A stretch of DNA of 59,486 nucleotides from an uncultured Lachnospiraceae bacterium (GTDB lineage Bacteria; Bacillota; Clostridia; Lachnospirales; Lachnospiraceae): NCBI GenBank assembly GCA_947577185.1, contig CANPUE010000015.1, positions 1 to 59,486 of the forward strand. Direction: 5' to 3'. Of this stretch, positions 9,930 through 17,770 are shown one piece after another (position 1 is the first letter of the stretch; each line of letters starts with the position of its first letter). Position numbers and translations under genes: made by a program. A model generated the notes under the pieces. That model was not told where the DNA came from, ran no database searches, and saw nothing but the letters and a program-made list of their open reading frames with translations.

Positions 9930-9958
9930 ATTATATCCAAGACGACAGAAAATTACAA
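9930..9958 (-). promoter_or_regulatory. sigma-A type promoter of 6S RNA
   Basis: TTGTAA (9953-9958) and a perfect TATAAT (9930-9935) on the minus strand are separated by 17 bases. The predicted start near 9922 coincides with the 5' end of the 6S closing stem. Confidence 0.82.
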
Positions 9959-10004
9959 CCATTATTTGCGGAAAGATTGTTGTGAATGTCTGCCAAAGTC
10001 AAAG

Positions 10005-10036
10005 AAAAGGGATACATGAAATCACATATCCCTTTT
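10005..10036 (-). terminator. intrinsic terminator after pckA
   Basis: AAAAGGGATA (10005-10014) and TATCCCTTTT (10027-10036) form a perfect 10-base-pair stem with a 12-base loop. On the minus strand the stem is followed by TTTTCTTT and sits 20 bases after the pckA stop. It separates pckA from the 6S promoter. Confidence 0.85.
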
Positions 10037-10056
10037 GCTCATATTACAAAATAGAA

Positions 10057-11772
10057 TTAGTTGAGTGCATCAACCAGTTTCTGTAAAGCTGCCAGTGCCT
10101 CATCCGGAAGTTTGTCATATCCTTCCTTCTTCTCAGCAAAGCCCTTAACTGCATTTACACGGGTTTCCATTGCAGATTTTAACTGAGCCTTGTAGTCAGC
10201 GTCATTCAGGTCCGCTTTGAAATCCTTAAAGCCTTCTGTCTGTCCATCCCATGTATTCATGATTTCGATGTCATCGAAAGGACCCCATTTCTCGAATTTC
10301 GCTTTGCCCTCTACGATCGTCTCAAGGATTCCGAGCGTATCAGCCGGTTTTACCTTCTCGCCCATGAAATCGCCTGTGTTTACGATGTAGCATGCTACGT
10401 TCTTCTCTTCTACCAGTTTCTTGAATTTCTCATAATCGTTAACAAGCGGATACGTTCTGAACGGGTTTGCATACGGTACGATACGGATCGCATTTAAGTC
10501 TGTACCGGCAGCAACACGCTCTGCAGTAGAAGTCTTGGTAGCCAGTGTAGCGCCCATTACGGAAGCAAGCGCTGCGCCGTCCAGTTTTACGATCGGCGGA
10601 ATGGTAGGATCTTTCATGATCCAGAAGATCGCGTTAACAGGTGCGTCGATCTTATCCACACGGTTCGGAGACCATAATTTGGATTTGATAGCACGTCCAT
10701 TACCATTTCTGATATCTTCTGTTACAAGCTGGATCTTGCCTTCGCTGTCCATTGTGCAGGAGCAGTTCTGTGCAGATAACAGATACTCATTGTCAGGACA
10801 TCCTGTCGGATAATCTGCTGTCTTATCAAAGTAGGTAGGCTCTAAAGCTACGGAAGCACAGGTATCGGTGTTGATGATGAATGCATCGTCGTGAAGAACC
10901 TTGATTTCATATTTTCCGCCATGCTTTGCATGTGTCAGAGTTGACTTACCGGAACCTGACAGACCATATACGGAAGCAACGAACTTAGAGCCGTCTGCAA
11001 GGCAATATTCTTTCTGACCGCCGTGGCAGGAAGCATAACCGTTTCTGTTTGCCAGTGCCCATGCCATTGTCAGTGTACCTTTTTTGTGCTCGCCAAAATA
11101 TTTCATACCAAGGATCGCCGCACAGTTTTCGTTTGTATCGAAATAGCACAGTGTAAGCGGATCACTCAGGCAGCTGTAATCTACGTCAGGAGCCTCGTGA
11201 GGAGCCCACTGAGGATCGGAGAAAATGTAGATGTCAGGCTCTTTGCCGTCTCCAACCGGTTTGGAGTTCTTATACATCTTTACGTATTCGTCAGACATAT
11301 ACTGGAAGTTGATCATCCAGTTGTAAAGCAGATTCTCTTCCCCTTCCGGAATCAGCAGATGCGCTTTTACCATAAATTCAGGATCCAGACCTACGAAGCA
11401 CTGTGCATGGTACATGGTTTTCCAGCGTGTCTCATAGATAGCATCCATAACTACTTTATCAAGCTTTGTCTCATCAACGCCCGGCTCTCCTTTGATCCGG
11501 CGTGCCGCAGCATAACGGCCGGTTACAGCGCCGTCATTGAATAACAGAACTTTCGCATCAGCATCAAGGCCAAATGTCTCACCGTCTTTGATCGGCATAT
11601 CGGTAACTACTGTTCCCGGTGAATTTTTAGCTAAATTATAAGCCTCTTTCAATGTGTTTACCTTAACTACGTTATTGCCGTAGAAGGCAGCTTCGATAAT
11701 GGAACGTGTCTTTGAAAATCCGACTTTGCCCTTACCGATTTCGTCAATCTTGTAATTTGCTTTTGTTGACAT
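10057..11772 (-). CDS. pckA: phosphoenolpyruvate carboxykinase (ATP)
   Basis: Interconverts oxaloacetate plus ATP with phosphoenolpyruvate plus CO2; in fermenting anaerobes it often runs toward oxaloacetate. The P-loop kinase-1a motif GLSGSGKSTLTHA lies near residue 270, followed by the metal/nucleotide motif HDDAFIINTD (about 295). A RTYPLVNDYE-type segment precedes the adenine-binding region. The 571 residues exceed the common 530-540, mainly through N-terminal and C-terminal additions. AAGGAGG is 7 bases before the ATG. A strong promoter (11856-11884) and terminator make it a single-gene unit. Downstream biotin enzymes at 39-45 kb use the same oxaloacetate/pyruvate node. Confidence 0.95.
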   Translation of the reverse strand: MSTKANYKIDEIGKGKVGFSKTRSIIEAAFYGNNVVKVNTLKEAYNLAKNSPGTVVTDMPIKDGETFGLDADAKVLLFNDGAVTGRYAAARRIKGEPGVDETKLDKVVMDAIYETRWKTMYHAQCFVGLDPEFMVKAHLLIPEGEENLLYNWMINFQYMSDEYVKMYKNSKPVGDGKEPDIYIFSDPQWAPHEAPDVDYSCLSDPLTLCYFDTNENCAAILGMKYFGEHKKGTLTMAWALANRNGYASCHGGQKEYCLADGSKFVASVYGLSGSGKSTLTHAKHGGKYEIKVLHDDAFIINTDTCASVALEPTYFDKTADYPTGCPDNEYLLSAQNCSCTMDSEGKIQLVTEDIRNGNGRAIKSKLWSPNRVDKIDAPVNAIFWIMKDPTIPPIVKLDGAALASVMGATLATKTSTAERVAAGTDLNAIRIVPYANPFRTYPLVNDYEKFKKLVEEKNVACYIVNTGDFMGEKVKPADTLGILETIVEGKAKFEKWGPFDDIEIMNTWDGQTEGFKDFKADLNDADYKAQLKSAMETRVNAVKGFAEKKEGYDKLPDEALAALQKLVDALN

Positions 11773-11855
11773 GTCATTTCCTCCTTGAATTTATTTGATT
11801 ATTAATGATGAACTTTTTGTATCGATGTATCGCTTTCTCAGCACATCTATTGATT

Positions 11856-11884
11856 ATTATCTCAAAAGGATTTCTAAAAGTCAA
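11856..11884 (-). promoter_or_regulatory. sigma-A type promoter of pckA
   Basis: TTGACT (11879-11884) and GATAAT (11856-11861) on the minus strand are separated by 17 bases. The promoter lies about 85 bases upstream of the pckA start, leaving a short leader in which I see no recognised riboswitch. Confidence 0.78.
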
Positions 11885-11917
11885 TATTCATAAATGGGAT
11901 TTTTATGAAATTTATAC

Positions 11918-11946
11918 TTGCTTTTTTTTACTTTTTCTGATATTAT
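11918..11946 (+). promoter_or_regulatory. sigma-A type promoter of rpmB
   Basis: TTGCTT (11918-11923) and TATTAT (11941-11946) are separated by 17 bases, 54 bases upstream of the rpmB start. It is divergent from the pckA promoter; the two -35 boxes are 33 bases apart. Confidence 0.75.
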
Positions 11947-12000
11947 ACAAATGTTGCGTAAGCATAAAAGAATCGATTCTATTTGTCAGGAGGTGTAAAG

Positions 12001-12186
12001 ATGGCTAAATGTGATATTTGTGGTAAGGGCGCTCATTTCGGTAACAACGTAAGCCATTCTCATAGAAGATCTAACAGAATCTGGAATTCCAATGTCCAGA
12101 ATGTGAAATGCAAAGTAAATGGTGCATCGAAAAGACTGCATGTATGTACCCGCTGCCTCAGATCAGGCAAAGTTGAGCGTGCATAG
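12001..12186 (+). CDS. rpmB: 50S ribosomal protein L28
   Basis: Small protein of the large ribosomal subunit, 61 residues. The N-terminal MAKCDICGKGAHFGNNVSH and central SHRRSNRIWNSNVQ are typical L28. Four cysteines in two CxxC pairs (CDIC at 4-7 and CTRC toward the end) mark the zinc-binding form. I chose the ATG at 12001 because AGGAGGTG lies 7 bases upstream; the frame is open six codons further but those codons include the ribosome site. It has its own promoter and a strong terminator, so it is a stand-alone gene, as is common for rpmB in Clostridia. Confidence 0.97.
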   Translation: MAKCDICGKGAHFGNNVSHSHRRSNRIWNSNVQNVKCKVNGASKRLHVCTRCLRSGKVERA

Positions 12187-12254
12187 TGTATCGAAGCAGA
12201 TTACCTGCATGTGTTGCACAATCAGGAATGGCGTTAATGTTTATCTGAAAGAAT

Positions 12255-12291
12255 AAGGACAGGGATGAATCATTTTCATCTCTGTCCTTTT
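12255..12291. terminator. bidirectional intrinsic terminator (rpmB / J-domain gene)
   Basis: AAGGACAGGGATGAA (12255-12269) pairs with TTCATCTCTGTCCTT (12275-12289) over 15 base pairs with one G-U pair, followed by TTTTA on the plus strand. The convergent J-domain gene ends at 12318 on the minus strand, so the stem can serve both transcripts. Confidence 0.85.
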
Positions 12292-12317
12292 ATCATGGTC
12301 TGCCTATTTTTCCTCGC

Positions 12318-13019
12318 TTATGCCCATTTTCCGGTCTCATAATCCCTCTTGAGATTCTCATACTCAATATTGATCATCTGAATGATCTCTTTATCTCCGG
12401 CCACATTATCCGGATGAAAAATCTTGATCAGGTCCTTATAACGCTTCTTCAGGGCAAGCGGATTCCTGACACCCCCGAAAAATGCGGAGACATCTCTTCC
12501 CATTCCATTATACGAGGGCTGGGTCATGACTTCCTTCTGCGCTTCCAGCTTTGCCCATTCCTTTGCAAGACGTCTGCGGTCCATATCCAGCTGTTCAAAT
12601 CCGCCTTTTAAAATATCCATTTTTTTCTCAAAAAACAGGTTGTCTTCTTTCAGGCGGTCTCTCTCCACAGACACTTTCCGTTTCCAGGACTTCATCTCTT
12701 CCTGAAACTGTTCTTTCTCCTTCTGAAGCTGCTCCTGCATCTGTTCCAGCTCTTTAGACGCAGAAATAATCCTGACGTTTTCTTTGAAAAGCCAGGATTT
12801 CAGTTTATTTAACTCTTCTTTGCTTAGCTCTTCCTGATCCAGTACTTCCTGAATTGTTCTTTCTTTCTCCGGCGTACCATTCTCTGCCTGTGTCTCATCA
12901 GGCGCTTCGTTCCCGTACGCTTCTGCGTCCGGTTCTTTCTTTTGCGTTTCTTCTCCGGTATTCATCTCCGGCATTTCTTCTAAATTCTTATCCGTTTTAT
13001 CTGTTAATTCTCTGTCCAT
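12318..13019 (-). CDS. coiled-coil protein with C-terminal J-domain
   Basis: Predicted DnaJ-type co-chaperone; the J-domain stimulates an Hsp70 ATPase. An acidic, low-complexity N-terminus (about 1-60) is followed by a long Lys/Glu/Gln-rich coiled coil (about 70-165). The J-domain occupies the last 60 residues, with LKKRYKDLIKIFHPDN containing the essential HPD tripeptide. I start at the ATG at 13019 (MDRELTDK). The longer frame to 13148 overlaps, out of frame, a better-supported 45-codon membrane-peptide gene, so the extension is unlikely. The ribosome site (GGGATGAG) is weak. Client and partner are unknown. Confidence 0.8.
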   Translation of the reverse strand: MDRELTDKTDKNLEEMPEMNTGEETQKKEPDAEAYGNEAPDETQAENGTPEKERTIQEVLDQEELSKEELNKLKSWLFKENVRIISASKELEQMQEQLQKEKEQFQEEMKSWKRKVSVERDRLKEDNLFFEKKMDILKGGFEQLDMDRRRLAKEWAKLEAQKEVMTQPSYNGMGRDVSAFFGGVRNPLALKKRYKDLIKIFHPDNVAGDKEIIQMINIEYENLKRDYETGKWA

Positions 13020-13039
13020 AACACACTCATCCCAACGGT

Positions 13040-13177
13040 CTAGCAACAAAAAAAATTGTAGCCGACCAGCAATAACAAAATGATCAGAATCAATCCGACA
13101 AACCGATTCGTCATAAAAAGCATAAACAGCATCCCAATTGCAACGCACAGCGCCGCGAGTCCGATCAGTTTCTTCAT
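13040..13177 (-). CDS. 45-residue membrane peptide (hypothetical)
   Basis: Small gene in a different frame from the neighbouring J-domain gene. ATG at 13177 is preceded by GGGAG at 5-6 bases and the frame closes with TAG at 13040-13042. The product begins MKKLIGLAALCVAIGMLFML, has a short polar stretch TNR around residue 24, then LILIILLLLVGY, so it should form two membrane-spanning segments. It ends 20 bases before the J-domain start, suggesting one transcript. Function is unknown; evidence is the ribosome site, compact spacing and membrane-like composition. Confidence 0.6.
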   Translation of the reverse strand: MKKLIGLAALCVAIGMLFMLFMTNRFVGLILIILLLLVGYNFFCC

Positions 13178-13277
13178 AAAAACTCCCTGTTTATGCTTTC
13201 TCTTTATCATATGCAGTCATTTACATTGCGTTCCTCAGATGTTCCGTCACTTTTTTGTAAATTTCCACCCATTCTGC

Positions 13278-13676
13278 TTACTCAGCGTCTTTCTCCTCAG
13301 GAAATGCAATATCTACCGCAGCCTCATCCTCGATCATATCCTCTTTGGGTGCAGTAAACTTATCCACGATATCCGGGATCATATCGATCACCTTGGTGAT
13401 GGTATCCTGATTCTTAATATTGACAAGCTTCGTGGAACCGTTTTTGATAACAAGCACCGCACTCGGACTCATCTTCGCTGTAAATCCGCCTGCTCCGCCG
13501 TTTTTCTTATCTCCCGCACTTGCTCCGGCCCCAACGCCAAATGTAACGTCGACTAACGGAAGTATGATCGTATCTCCGATCTGTGTTGCCTCTCCTACGA
13601 CAGTCTTCGTCGATAAAACAGCATTCATTCCCTTCATCAACGATTCGATCACACCGGTAAAATTATTATCTGCCAT
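13278..13676 (-). CDS. ytfJ: GerW family sporulation protein (YtfJ)
   Basis: Member of the GerW/YtfJ family, which in Bacillus is made in the forespore and needed for normal germination. The 132 residues have the usual layout: an N-terminal MADNNFTGVIESLMKGMNAV, a glycine-rich middle (GVGAGASAGDKKNGGAGG, about 48-65) and the SPSAVLVI strand, with an acidic C-terminus. It starts immediately after the stop of the DUF2953 gene, the same pairing as ytfI-ytfJ in Bacillus. Family assignment is strong; the germination role is taken from the Bacillus homologue. Confidence 0.92.
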   Translation of the reverse strand: MADNNFTGVIESLMKGMNAVLSTKTVVGEATQIGDTIILPLVDVTFGVGAGASAGDKKNGGAGGFTAKMSPSAVLVIKNGSTKLVNIKNQDTITKVIDMIPDIVDKFTAPKEDMIEDEAAVDIAFPEEKDAE

Positions 13677-14654
13677 TTATGCATCCTCCTTCTTAAACAA
13701 TTTGAGCAATTTTCTGATGTCCTTATTAAAATAAACGCGGATCGCTGCCTTCACAAAGGGAAACAGCATAACCTTTCCTTTTATAAAAACAGTACCTTCT
13801 ATCCTTTTTTCATCAAAATCCGGCGTCACAGCCACATGATCTCCGATCACCGGATAAAGCATCCCATAATATGCGAGAATCGTCGCGGTCGAAGCGGGAT
13901 CGCCTGTACCGACGATCAGATCAGCCTCCATCCTGCGCGGCTTCACATAAGAGAAAATAGAGTATAGTTCCCCTTTGCAGAGTGCAAAAGAGTTTTTGAA
14001 TGCATCTCCTTTTAAGATATTAAAATAATAATCTATATTTTCCCATATTGTTTTTATTTTATCACAGATTCTTTTTATTGTGTACTGAATATTTTGAAAG
14101 AATCTGCATATTTTTAAAATCTCTTTTTTCAGGAAACGGAAGAACCCTTTTACCGACTTTCGGGAACGTATTTTGTCTTCTTCTGCATCTTCCTGTGCAC
14201 TCTGCTCTCCACCTGCGGGCAGCGCCGCCTGTTCTTCCTTCCCGGAAGGTGATTTCGTCTCTTCTTTGGACGGCGCATATTCTGATTTCGTATTCTCAGA
14301 CGGTACACTCTCGGACTGCTTTTTTGATTTTTTCTGTTTTTTCCTGCCGTTTTTCTCCGGGTGGTCTTCCTGTTTCTTTTTTTGAGGAAAACGGAACACT
14401 GTAATGAAAAAGATCCGTACCTTCACATAAACATCGGCGGGGTAATAAATACCGACATGAATAAAATGAAGCAGCCAGGTAAACCTCGCTCTGATCTCTA
14501 TGGGCGGATCCCCCTCTTCCAATGTCCGCTTTGCCTCAATCTGATAGCGCAGCGGCACAAAGAGTGCAAGGCACAGGCCAAGAAGCAGGACGCCGAGCAG
14601 TACCGCCAATACGATCCCTATTATTTTTAAAATCAGCAATACGATATGTAACAT
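13677..14654 (-). CDS. DUF2953 membrane protein (YtfI-like)
   Basis: Conserved spore-former protein usually paired with GerW. An N-terminal hydrophobic segment (about 4-33) is followed by a FTWLLHFIHVGIYY block, a highly charged Lys/Ser/Glu linker (about 95-160), and the C-terminal DUF2953 region beginning near FKNSFALCKGELYSIFSYVK and containing GTGDPASTATILAYYGMLYP. The stop abuts the gerW start with no gap, which implies coupled translation. The exact biochemical role is unknown; the pairing suggests a germination or spore-envelope function. Confidence 0.85.
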   Translation of the reverse strand: MLHIVLLILKIIGIVLAVLLGVLLLGLCLALFVPLRYQIEAKRTLEEGDPPIEIRARFTWLLHFIHVGIYYPADVYVKVRIFFITVFRFPQKKKQEDHPEKNGRKKQKKSKKQSESVPSENTKSEYAPSKEETKSPSGKEEQAALPAGGEQSAQEDAEEDKIRSRKSVKGFFRFLKKEILKICRFFQNIQYTIKRICDKIKTIWENIDYYFNILKGDAFKNSFALCKGELYSIFSYVKPRRMEADLIVGTGDPASTATILAYYGMLYPVIGDHVAVTPDFDEKRIEGTVFIKGKVMLFPFVKAAIRVYFNKDIRKLLKLFKKEDA

Positions 14655-14708
14655 CGCCCCTCATGCCTTTCTTACAATTTAAATCTTGATTTTAAGTCTT
14701 GATTTGTT

Positions 14709-15050
14709 TTATACGTTTGGAAAAAGGTATTGTTTTAAATCCGCATTTCCATTCTGCTCTACCGCCTCTTTTGCGATCTGACAGACCAGTTCGACCGCCT
14801 CGTCATAATTGCCGGCAATGCCGATGACATAGGGCGTATTTTCTTTCTTTTTATAATACGGCTGCTTTAACAGCAGGCTGTGGCAGATCTCAAGCTGGTC
14901 ATTTCCCGTTGAGAGCAGGATCACAAAAATCTTTAACTGTTTCGCATGGCGTTTTATTTTTCTTTTTATTTTATCGGGATTTTTAATAGTTTCCCCAATA
15001 TACAGGTCTTTATAAAATTTCACAAAGATCACCATGCCTTTCTTTTCCAT
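14709..15050 (-). CDS. hypothetical protein, 113 residues
   Basis: I do not recognise the family. It is a soluble, mixed alpha/beta protein. A basic segment PDKIKRKIKRHAKQLKIFVI lies at about 25-44, followed by a conserved-looking NTPYVIGIAGNYDEAVELV segment (about 71-89). No signal peptide or membrane segment is seen. The start lies 4 bases after the stop of the aminopeptidase P gene, so it is probably translated from the same message. A second ATG five codons later (MVIFVKFY) is an alternative start. The next gene on the strand is the ytfI/gerW pair. Confidence 0.65.
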   Translation of the reverse strand: MEKKGMVIFVKFYKDLYIGETIKNPDKIKRKIKRHAKQLKIFVILLSTGNDQLEICHSLLLKQPYYKKKENTPYVIGIAGNYDEAVELVCQIAKEAVEQNGNADLKQYLFPNV

Positions 15051-15054
15051 TCTC

Positions 15055-16845
15055 TCAGACGGGTCTGGTCGCTTCTTTCAGCCATTCACACTCTTCTTCG
15101 TCCAGATACGGGCTTATCTTCTCATAAACTGCCGCGTGGTAGGCATTGAGTCTCTCAATGTCTCTCTTCTGCATATATGAGACATCAATCCCGTCAAGGT
15201 CAATCGGTACGTAAGTCAGTGTGTCAAAATACATGAACTGACCGTCACCATTCTTTTCCCCTTTTTTTGCAACGATGATATTTTCTGTGCGGATGCCGTG
15301 ACTGCCTTCTTTATAGACACCGGGCTCATTGGATATCACCATACCCTCTTCAATCACAGCTTCTTTCATATTTTCGGTAAACCGCCAGCGGATATTCTGC
15401 GGTCCTTCATGAACATTGAGCATGTAGCCGATCCCGTGTCCCGTGCCGCATTTATAATCTATGTTCATATCCCAGACAGGCATTCGCGCGAGAATATCCA
15501 GATTTCTGCCGGTGCACCCGTATAAGAATCTGGCATTGGTAAGCTGTAACATCCCGACCGCCACAGCCGTAAAGTGCCGCCTGATCTCTTCACTGATCTC
15601 TCCTAACACAATGGTTCTTGTCACATCCGTCGTACCGCCAAGATACTGTCCGCCGGAATCGATCAGAAGCATTCCCTCCGGTGCCAGTTCCCTGTTGTCT
15701 GCCTCCGTAGCCTCGTAATGCATCATGGCCGCATTTTCCTGATACCCGCAGATCGTCGGGAAAGACAGATCCAAAAAGCCTTCCACTTCCCTGCGCAGAC
15801 TGTCCATATGCATCGCCGCAGTATATTCGTTCATCGATATCTTCCCGATATTTTTCTTTATCCAGTAAATAAATTTTGTCAAAGCAGCGCTGTCTCTTAA
15901 ATAAACTTTTTCCATGTTTTCCAGTTCCACCGCGTTTTTTACAGCCTTCAGCTTCTCTGTCGGATTGACAGCTTTTACTGTCTGTGTCTTCTTCTGCAGG
16001 ATCTGATACAGCGTATAACTCACATTTGCATCATCCAACAGAACCTTTTCTTCCTCCCGTTCACGCAAAAATGCTTCTATTTCTCCATATTCTTTTAAAG
16101 TAATCCCCCATTTGGACGCATATTCCCGCAGTTGGCTGTTAACTGCCTGCTCCTGTATAAACAGGAAACAGTCTGTCATGGTAAGATAGGCATAGGACAT
16201 CGCAACCGGATTGCACTCTATGTCGCCCCCTCTGATATTCAAAAGCCACATGATATCGTCCAGTTTGGAGAGCAGATGCGCACTGCACTGCTTTTCTTTC
16301 ATGCCTTCCCTCACTTGTGCAAGTTTTCCTGCAGTGTCCTGTCCGCAGATTCCTTCCGGCAGGACAGAAACCGGTGCACAGGGCATTGGCGGCCTGCCTG
16401 CCCAAAGACTGCCCGCAAGATCTTTTTCATAACGAATTGTAATCTTTTTATCCTGTAAGGCTTCCTCCAGTTCCAGACCATACGAAGCGGTGACCACCCT
16501 TCCGTCAAAGCCGAGTGTCCCGCCCTCCTGCATCTGCTTCGTAAGATATTCTTTGATGGTCGGAACACCTTCTTCCTGCATCCGGAACAGCGTAATGCCG
16601 CTTCCCTCCAGTTCTTTCTCCGCCTGGATAAAATAACGTCCGTCTGTCCAGAGTCCGGCATTCGTCCGGCTAAGCACCAGTGTGCCGTTTGAGCCTGTAA
16701 ATCCGGAAAAATACTCTCTTACTTTAAAATACTCGTTTACATATTCTGAATTATGATAATCCGCAGTGGGGATCAGGTAAAAATCTATGCCTTCCTCACT
16801 CATCTTTTGCTGTAACTGTCTGATCTTTTCTTTCACGTCCATCAC
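15055..16845 (-). CDS. M24 family Xaa-Pro aminopeptidase
   Basis: Cytosolic metallopeptidase that removes an N-terminal residue followed by proline. The 596 residues match the long, three-domain eukaryote-like aminopeptidase P form. There are two creatinase-N-like domains (about 1-300) and a C-terminal pita-bread domain with all metal-ligand blocks: LLIDSGGQYLGGTTDVTRT, GTGHGIGYMLNVHEGP, NEPGVYKEGSHGIRTEN. It lies between deoC and a small hypothetical gene on the same strand. Identification is secure; substrate range beyond Xaa-Pro is not readable. Confidence 0.94.
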   Translation of the reverse strand: MMDVKEKIRQLQQKMSEEGIDFYLIPTADYHNSEYVNEYFKVREYFSGFTGSNGTLVLSRTNAGLWTDGRYFIQAEKELEGSGITLFRMQEEGVPTIKEYLTKQMQEGGTLGFDGRVVTASYGLELEEALQDKKITIRYEKDLAGSLWAGRPPMPCAPVSVLPEGICGQDTAGKLAQVREGMKEKQCSAHLLSKLDDIMWLLNIRGGDIECNPVAMSYAYLTMTDCFLFIQEQAVNSQLREYASKWGITLKEYGEIEAFLREREEEKVLLDDANVSYTLYQILQKKTQTVKAVNPTEKLKAVKNAVELENMEKVYLRDSAALTKFIYWIKKNIGKISMNEYTAAMHMDSLRREVEGFLDLSFPTICGYQENAAMMHYEATEADNRELAPEGMLLIDSGGQYLGGTTDVTRTIVLGEISEEIRRHFTAVAVGMLQLTNARFLYGCTGRNLDILARMPVWDMNIDYKCGTGHGIGYMLNVHEGPQNIRWRFTENMKEAVIEEGMVISNEPGVYKEGSHGIRTENIIVAKKGEKNGDGQFMYFDTLTYVPIDLDGIDVSYMQKRDIERLNAYHAAVYEKISPYLDEEECEWLKEATRPV

Positions 16846-16874
16846 AAACCGCGTCCCTTCCTGTTTTTTTCTGT

Positions 16875-17528
16875 TTATTCCATCTCTTTTAATAATGCAA
16901 CCGCCCTGGAAGTGCCGATTCGATCACAGCCTTCCGCGAGAAACGATTCTACTTCCTCAAGCGTGGTGATACCGCCCGCCGCTTTTATTTTCACATCCGG
17001 TCCGATATGCTGTCTGAAAAGTCTGATATCTTCCAGGAGCGCCCCTCCCGTTCCGAACCCTGTGGATGTCTTGATATAGTCCGCTCCTGCTTTTGTCACC
17101 GCATGACACACAGCGGTCTTTTCTTCTTCATTCAGATAACAGGTTTCAATGATCACTTTTAAGATATGTCCGCCGCAGGCCTCCTTTACCGCACGAATCT
17201 CGGCTTCTACTTTGTCATATGATCCGTTCTTCACGTCTCCGATGTTGATCACCATATCGATCTCTTCGGCTCCATCCCGTACAGCCTGAAGCGTTTCTTC
17301 CACCTTGGCAGACGTCACGCTGTATCCGAGCGGGAAACCGATCACAGTACAGATCGTCAGTTCATCTCCGTATGTATCGTGAATCCGTCTCACATAGGAG
17401 GGCGGCACACAGACCGATGCCGTCTGATACAAAATTGCCTCGTCACACAATGCAACAATATCTTTCCATGTTGCAAATGCCTTTAACTGTGTGTGATCCA
17501 CGTGGCGAAGTATATCCTGCTTCTTCAT
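16875..17528 (-). CDS. deoC: deoxyribose-phosphate aldolase
   Basis: Class I aldolase converting 2-deoxyribose-5-phosphate to acetaldehyde and glyceraldehyde-3-phosphate in nucleoside catabolism. The Schiff-base lysine block DYIKTSTGF and the proton-relay lysine block VKIKAAGGI are both present. Using ATG at 17528 (MKKQDILRHVDHT) gives 217 residues, the family length. GAGG lies 8 bases upstream, and the predicted promoter starts transcription near 17583. The frame is open 30 codons further upstream, but that stretch is arginine/lysine-rich junk and runs into the promoter. It is followed by aminopeptidase P. Confidence 0.95.
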   Translation of the reverse strand: MKKQDILRHVDHTQLKAFATWKDIVALCDEAILYQTASVCVPPSYVRRIHDTYGDELTICTVIGFPLGYSVTSAKVEETLQAVRDGAEEIDMVINIGDVKNGSYDKVEAEIRAVKEACGGHILKVIIETCYLNEEEKTAVCHAVTKAGADYIKTSTGFGTGGALLEDIRLFRQHIGPDVKIKAAGGITTLEEVESFLAEGCDRIGTSRAVALLKEME

Positions 17529-17589
17529 TCTCTTTTCCTCATCTCTTTCCCTCATTGATTTTCTGTCATAAAAACCCAGTCTGATTCTT

Positions 17590-17618
17590 ATTTTAATACC
17601 TTTTTCCCACTTTCGCAA
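17590..17618 (-). promoter_or_regulatory. sigma-A type promoter of deoC
   Basis: TTGCGA (17613-17618) and TAAAAT (17590-17595) on the minus strand are separated by 17 bases. The predicted start near 17583 is about 55 bases before the deoC ATG at 17528 and rules out the longer frame. Confidence 0.7.
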
Positions 17619-17710
17619 GATGAAGGCCTCTTTTTATACAACAGCTTTTTGTACAATATGTTAAAAATTTCTAAAATTTTTGTGTTTTTTTATTTTCAGG
17701 TTTTTTTTCA

Positions 17711-17719
17711 TGCTATAAT
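17711..17719 (+). promoter_or_regulatory. extended -10 promoter of citrate synthase
   Basis: TGCTATAAT, an extended -10 element with perfect TATAAT at 17714-17719. No convincing -35 is seen (TATTTT 17 bases upstream). The predicted start is about 45 bases before the citrate synthase start. Confidence 0.6.
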
Positions 17720-17770
17720 ATTAACAAAGTTACTCAGACAACTGCAGCATCAGAAAGGAGGCCTATCATT

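Noticed and set aside
13020..13148. N-terminal extension of the J-domain protein
   Set aside because: The extension overlaps a 45-codon frame with its own ribosome site; residues are unlike a J-protein N-terminus.
17529..17618. 30-codon extension of deoC
   Set aside because: Overlaps the predicted promoter and lacks a ribosome site; family length is met from 17528.
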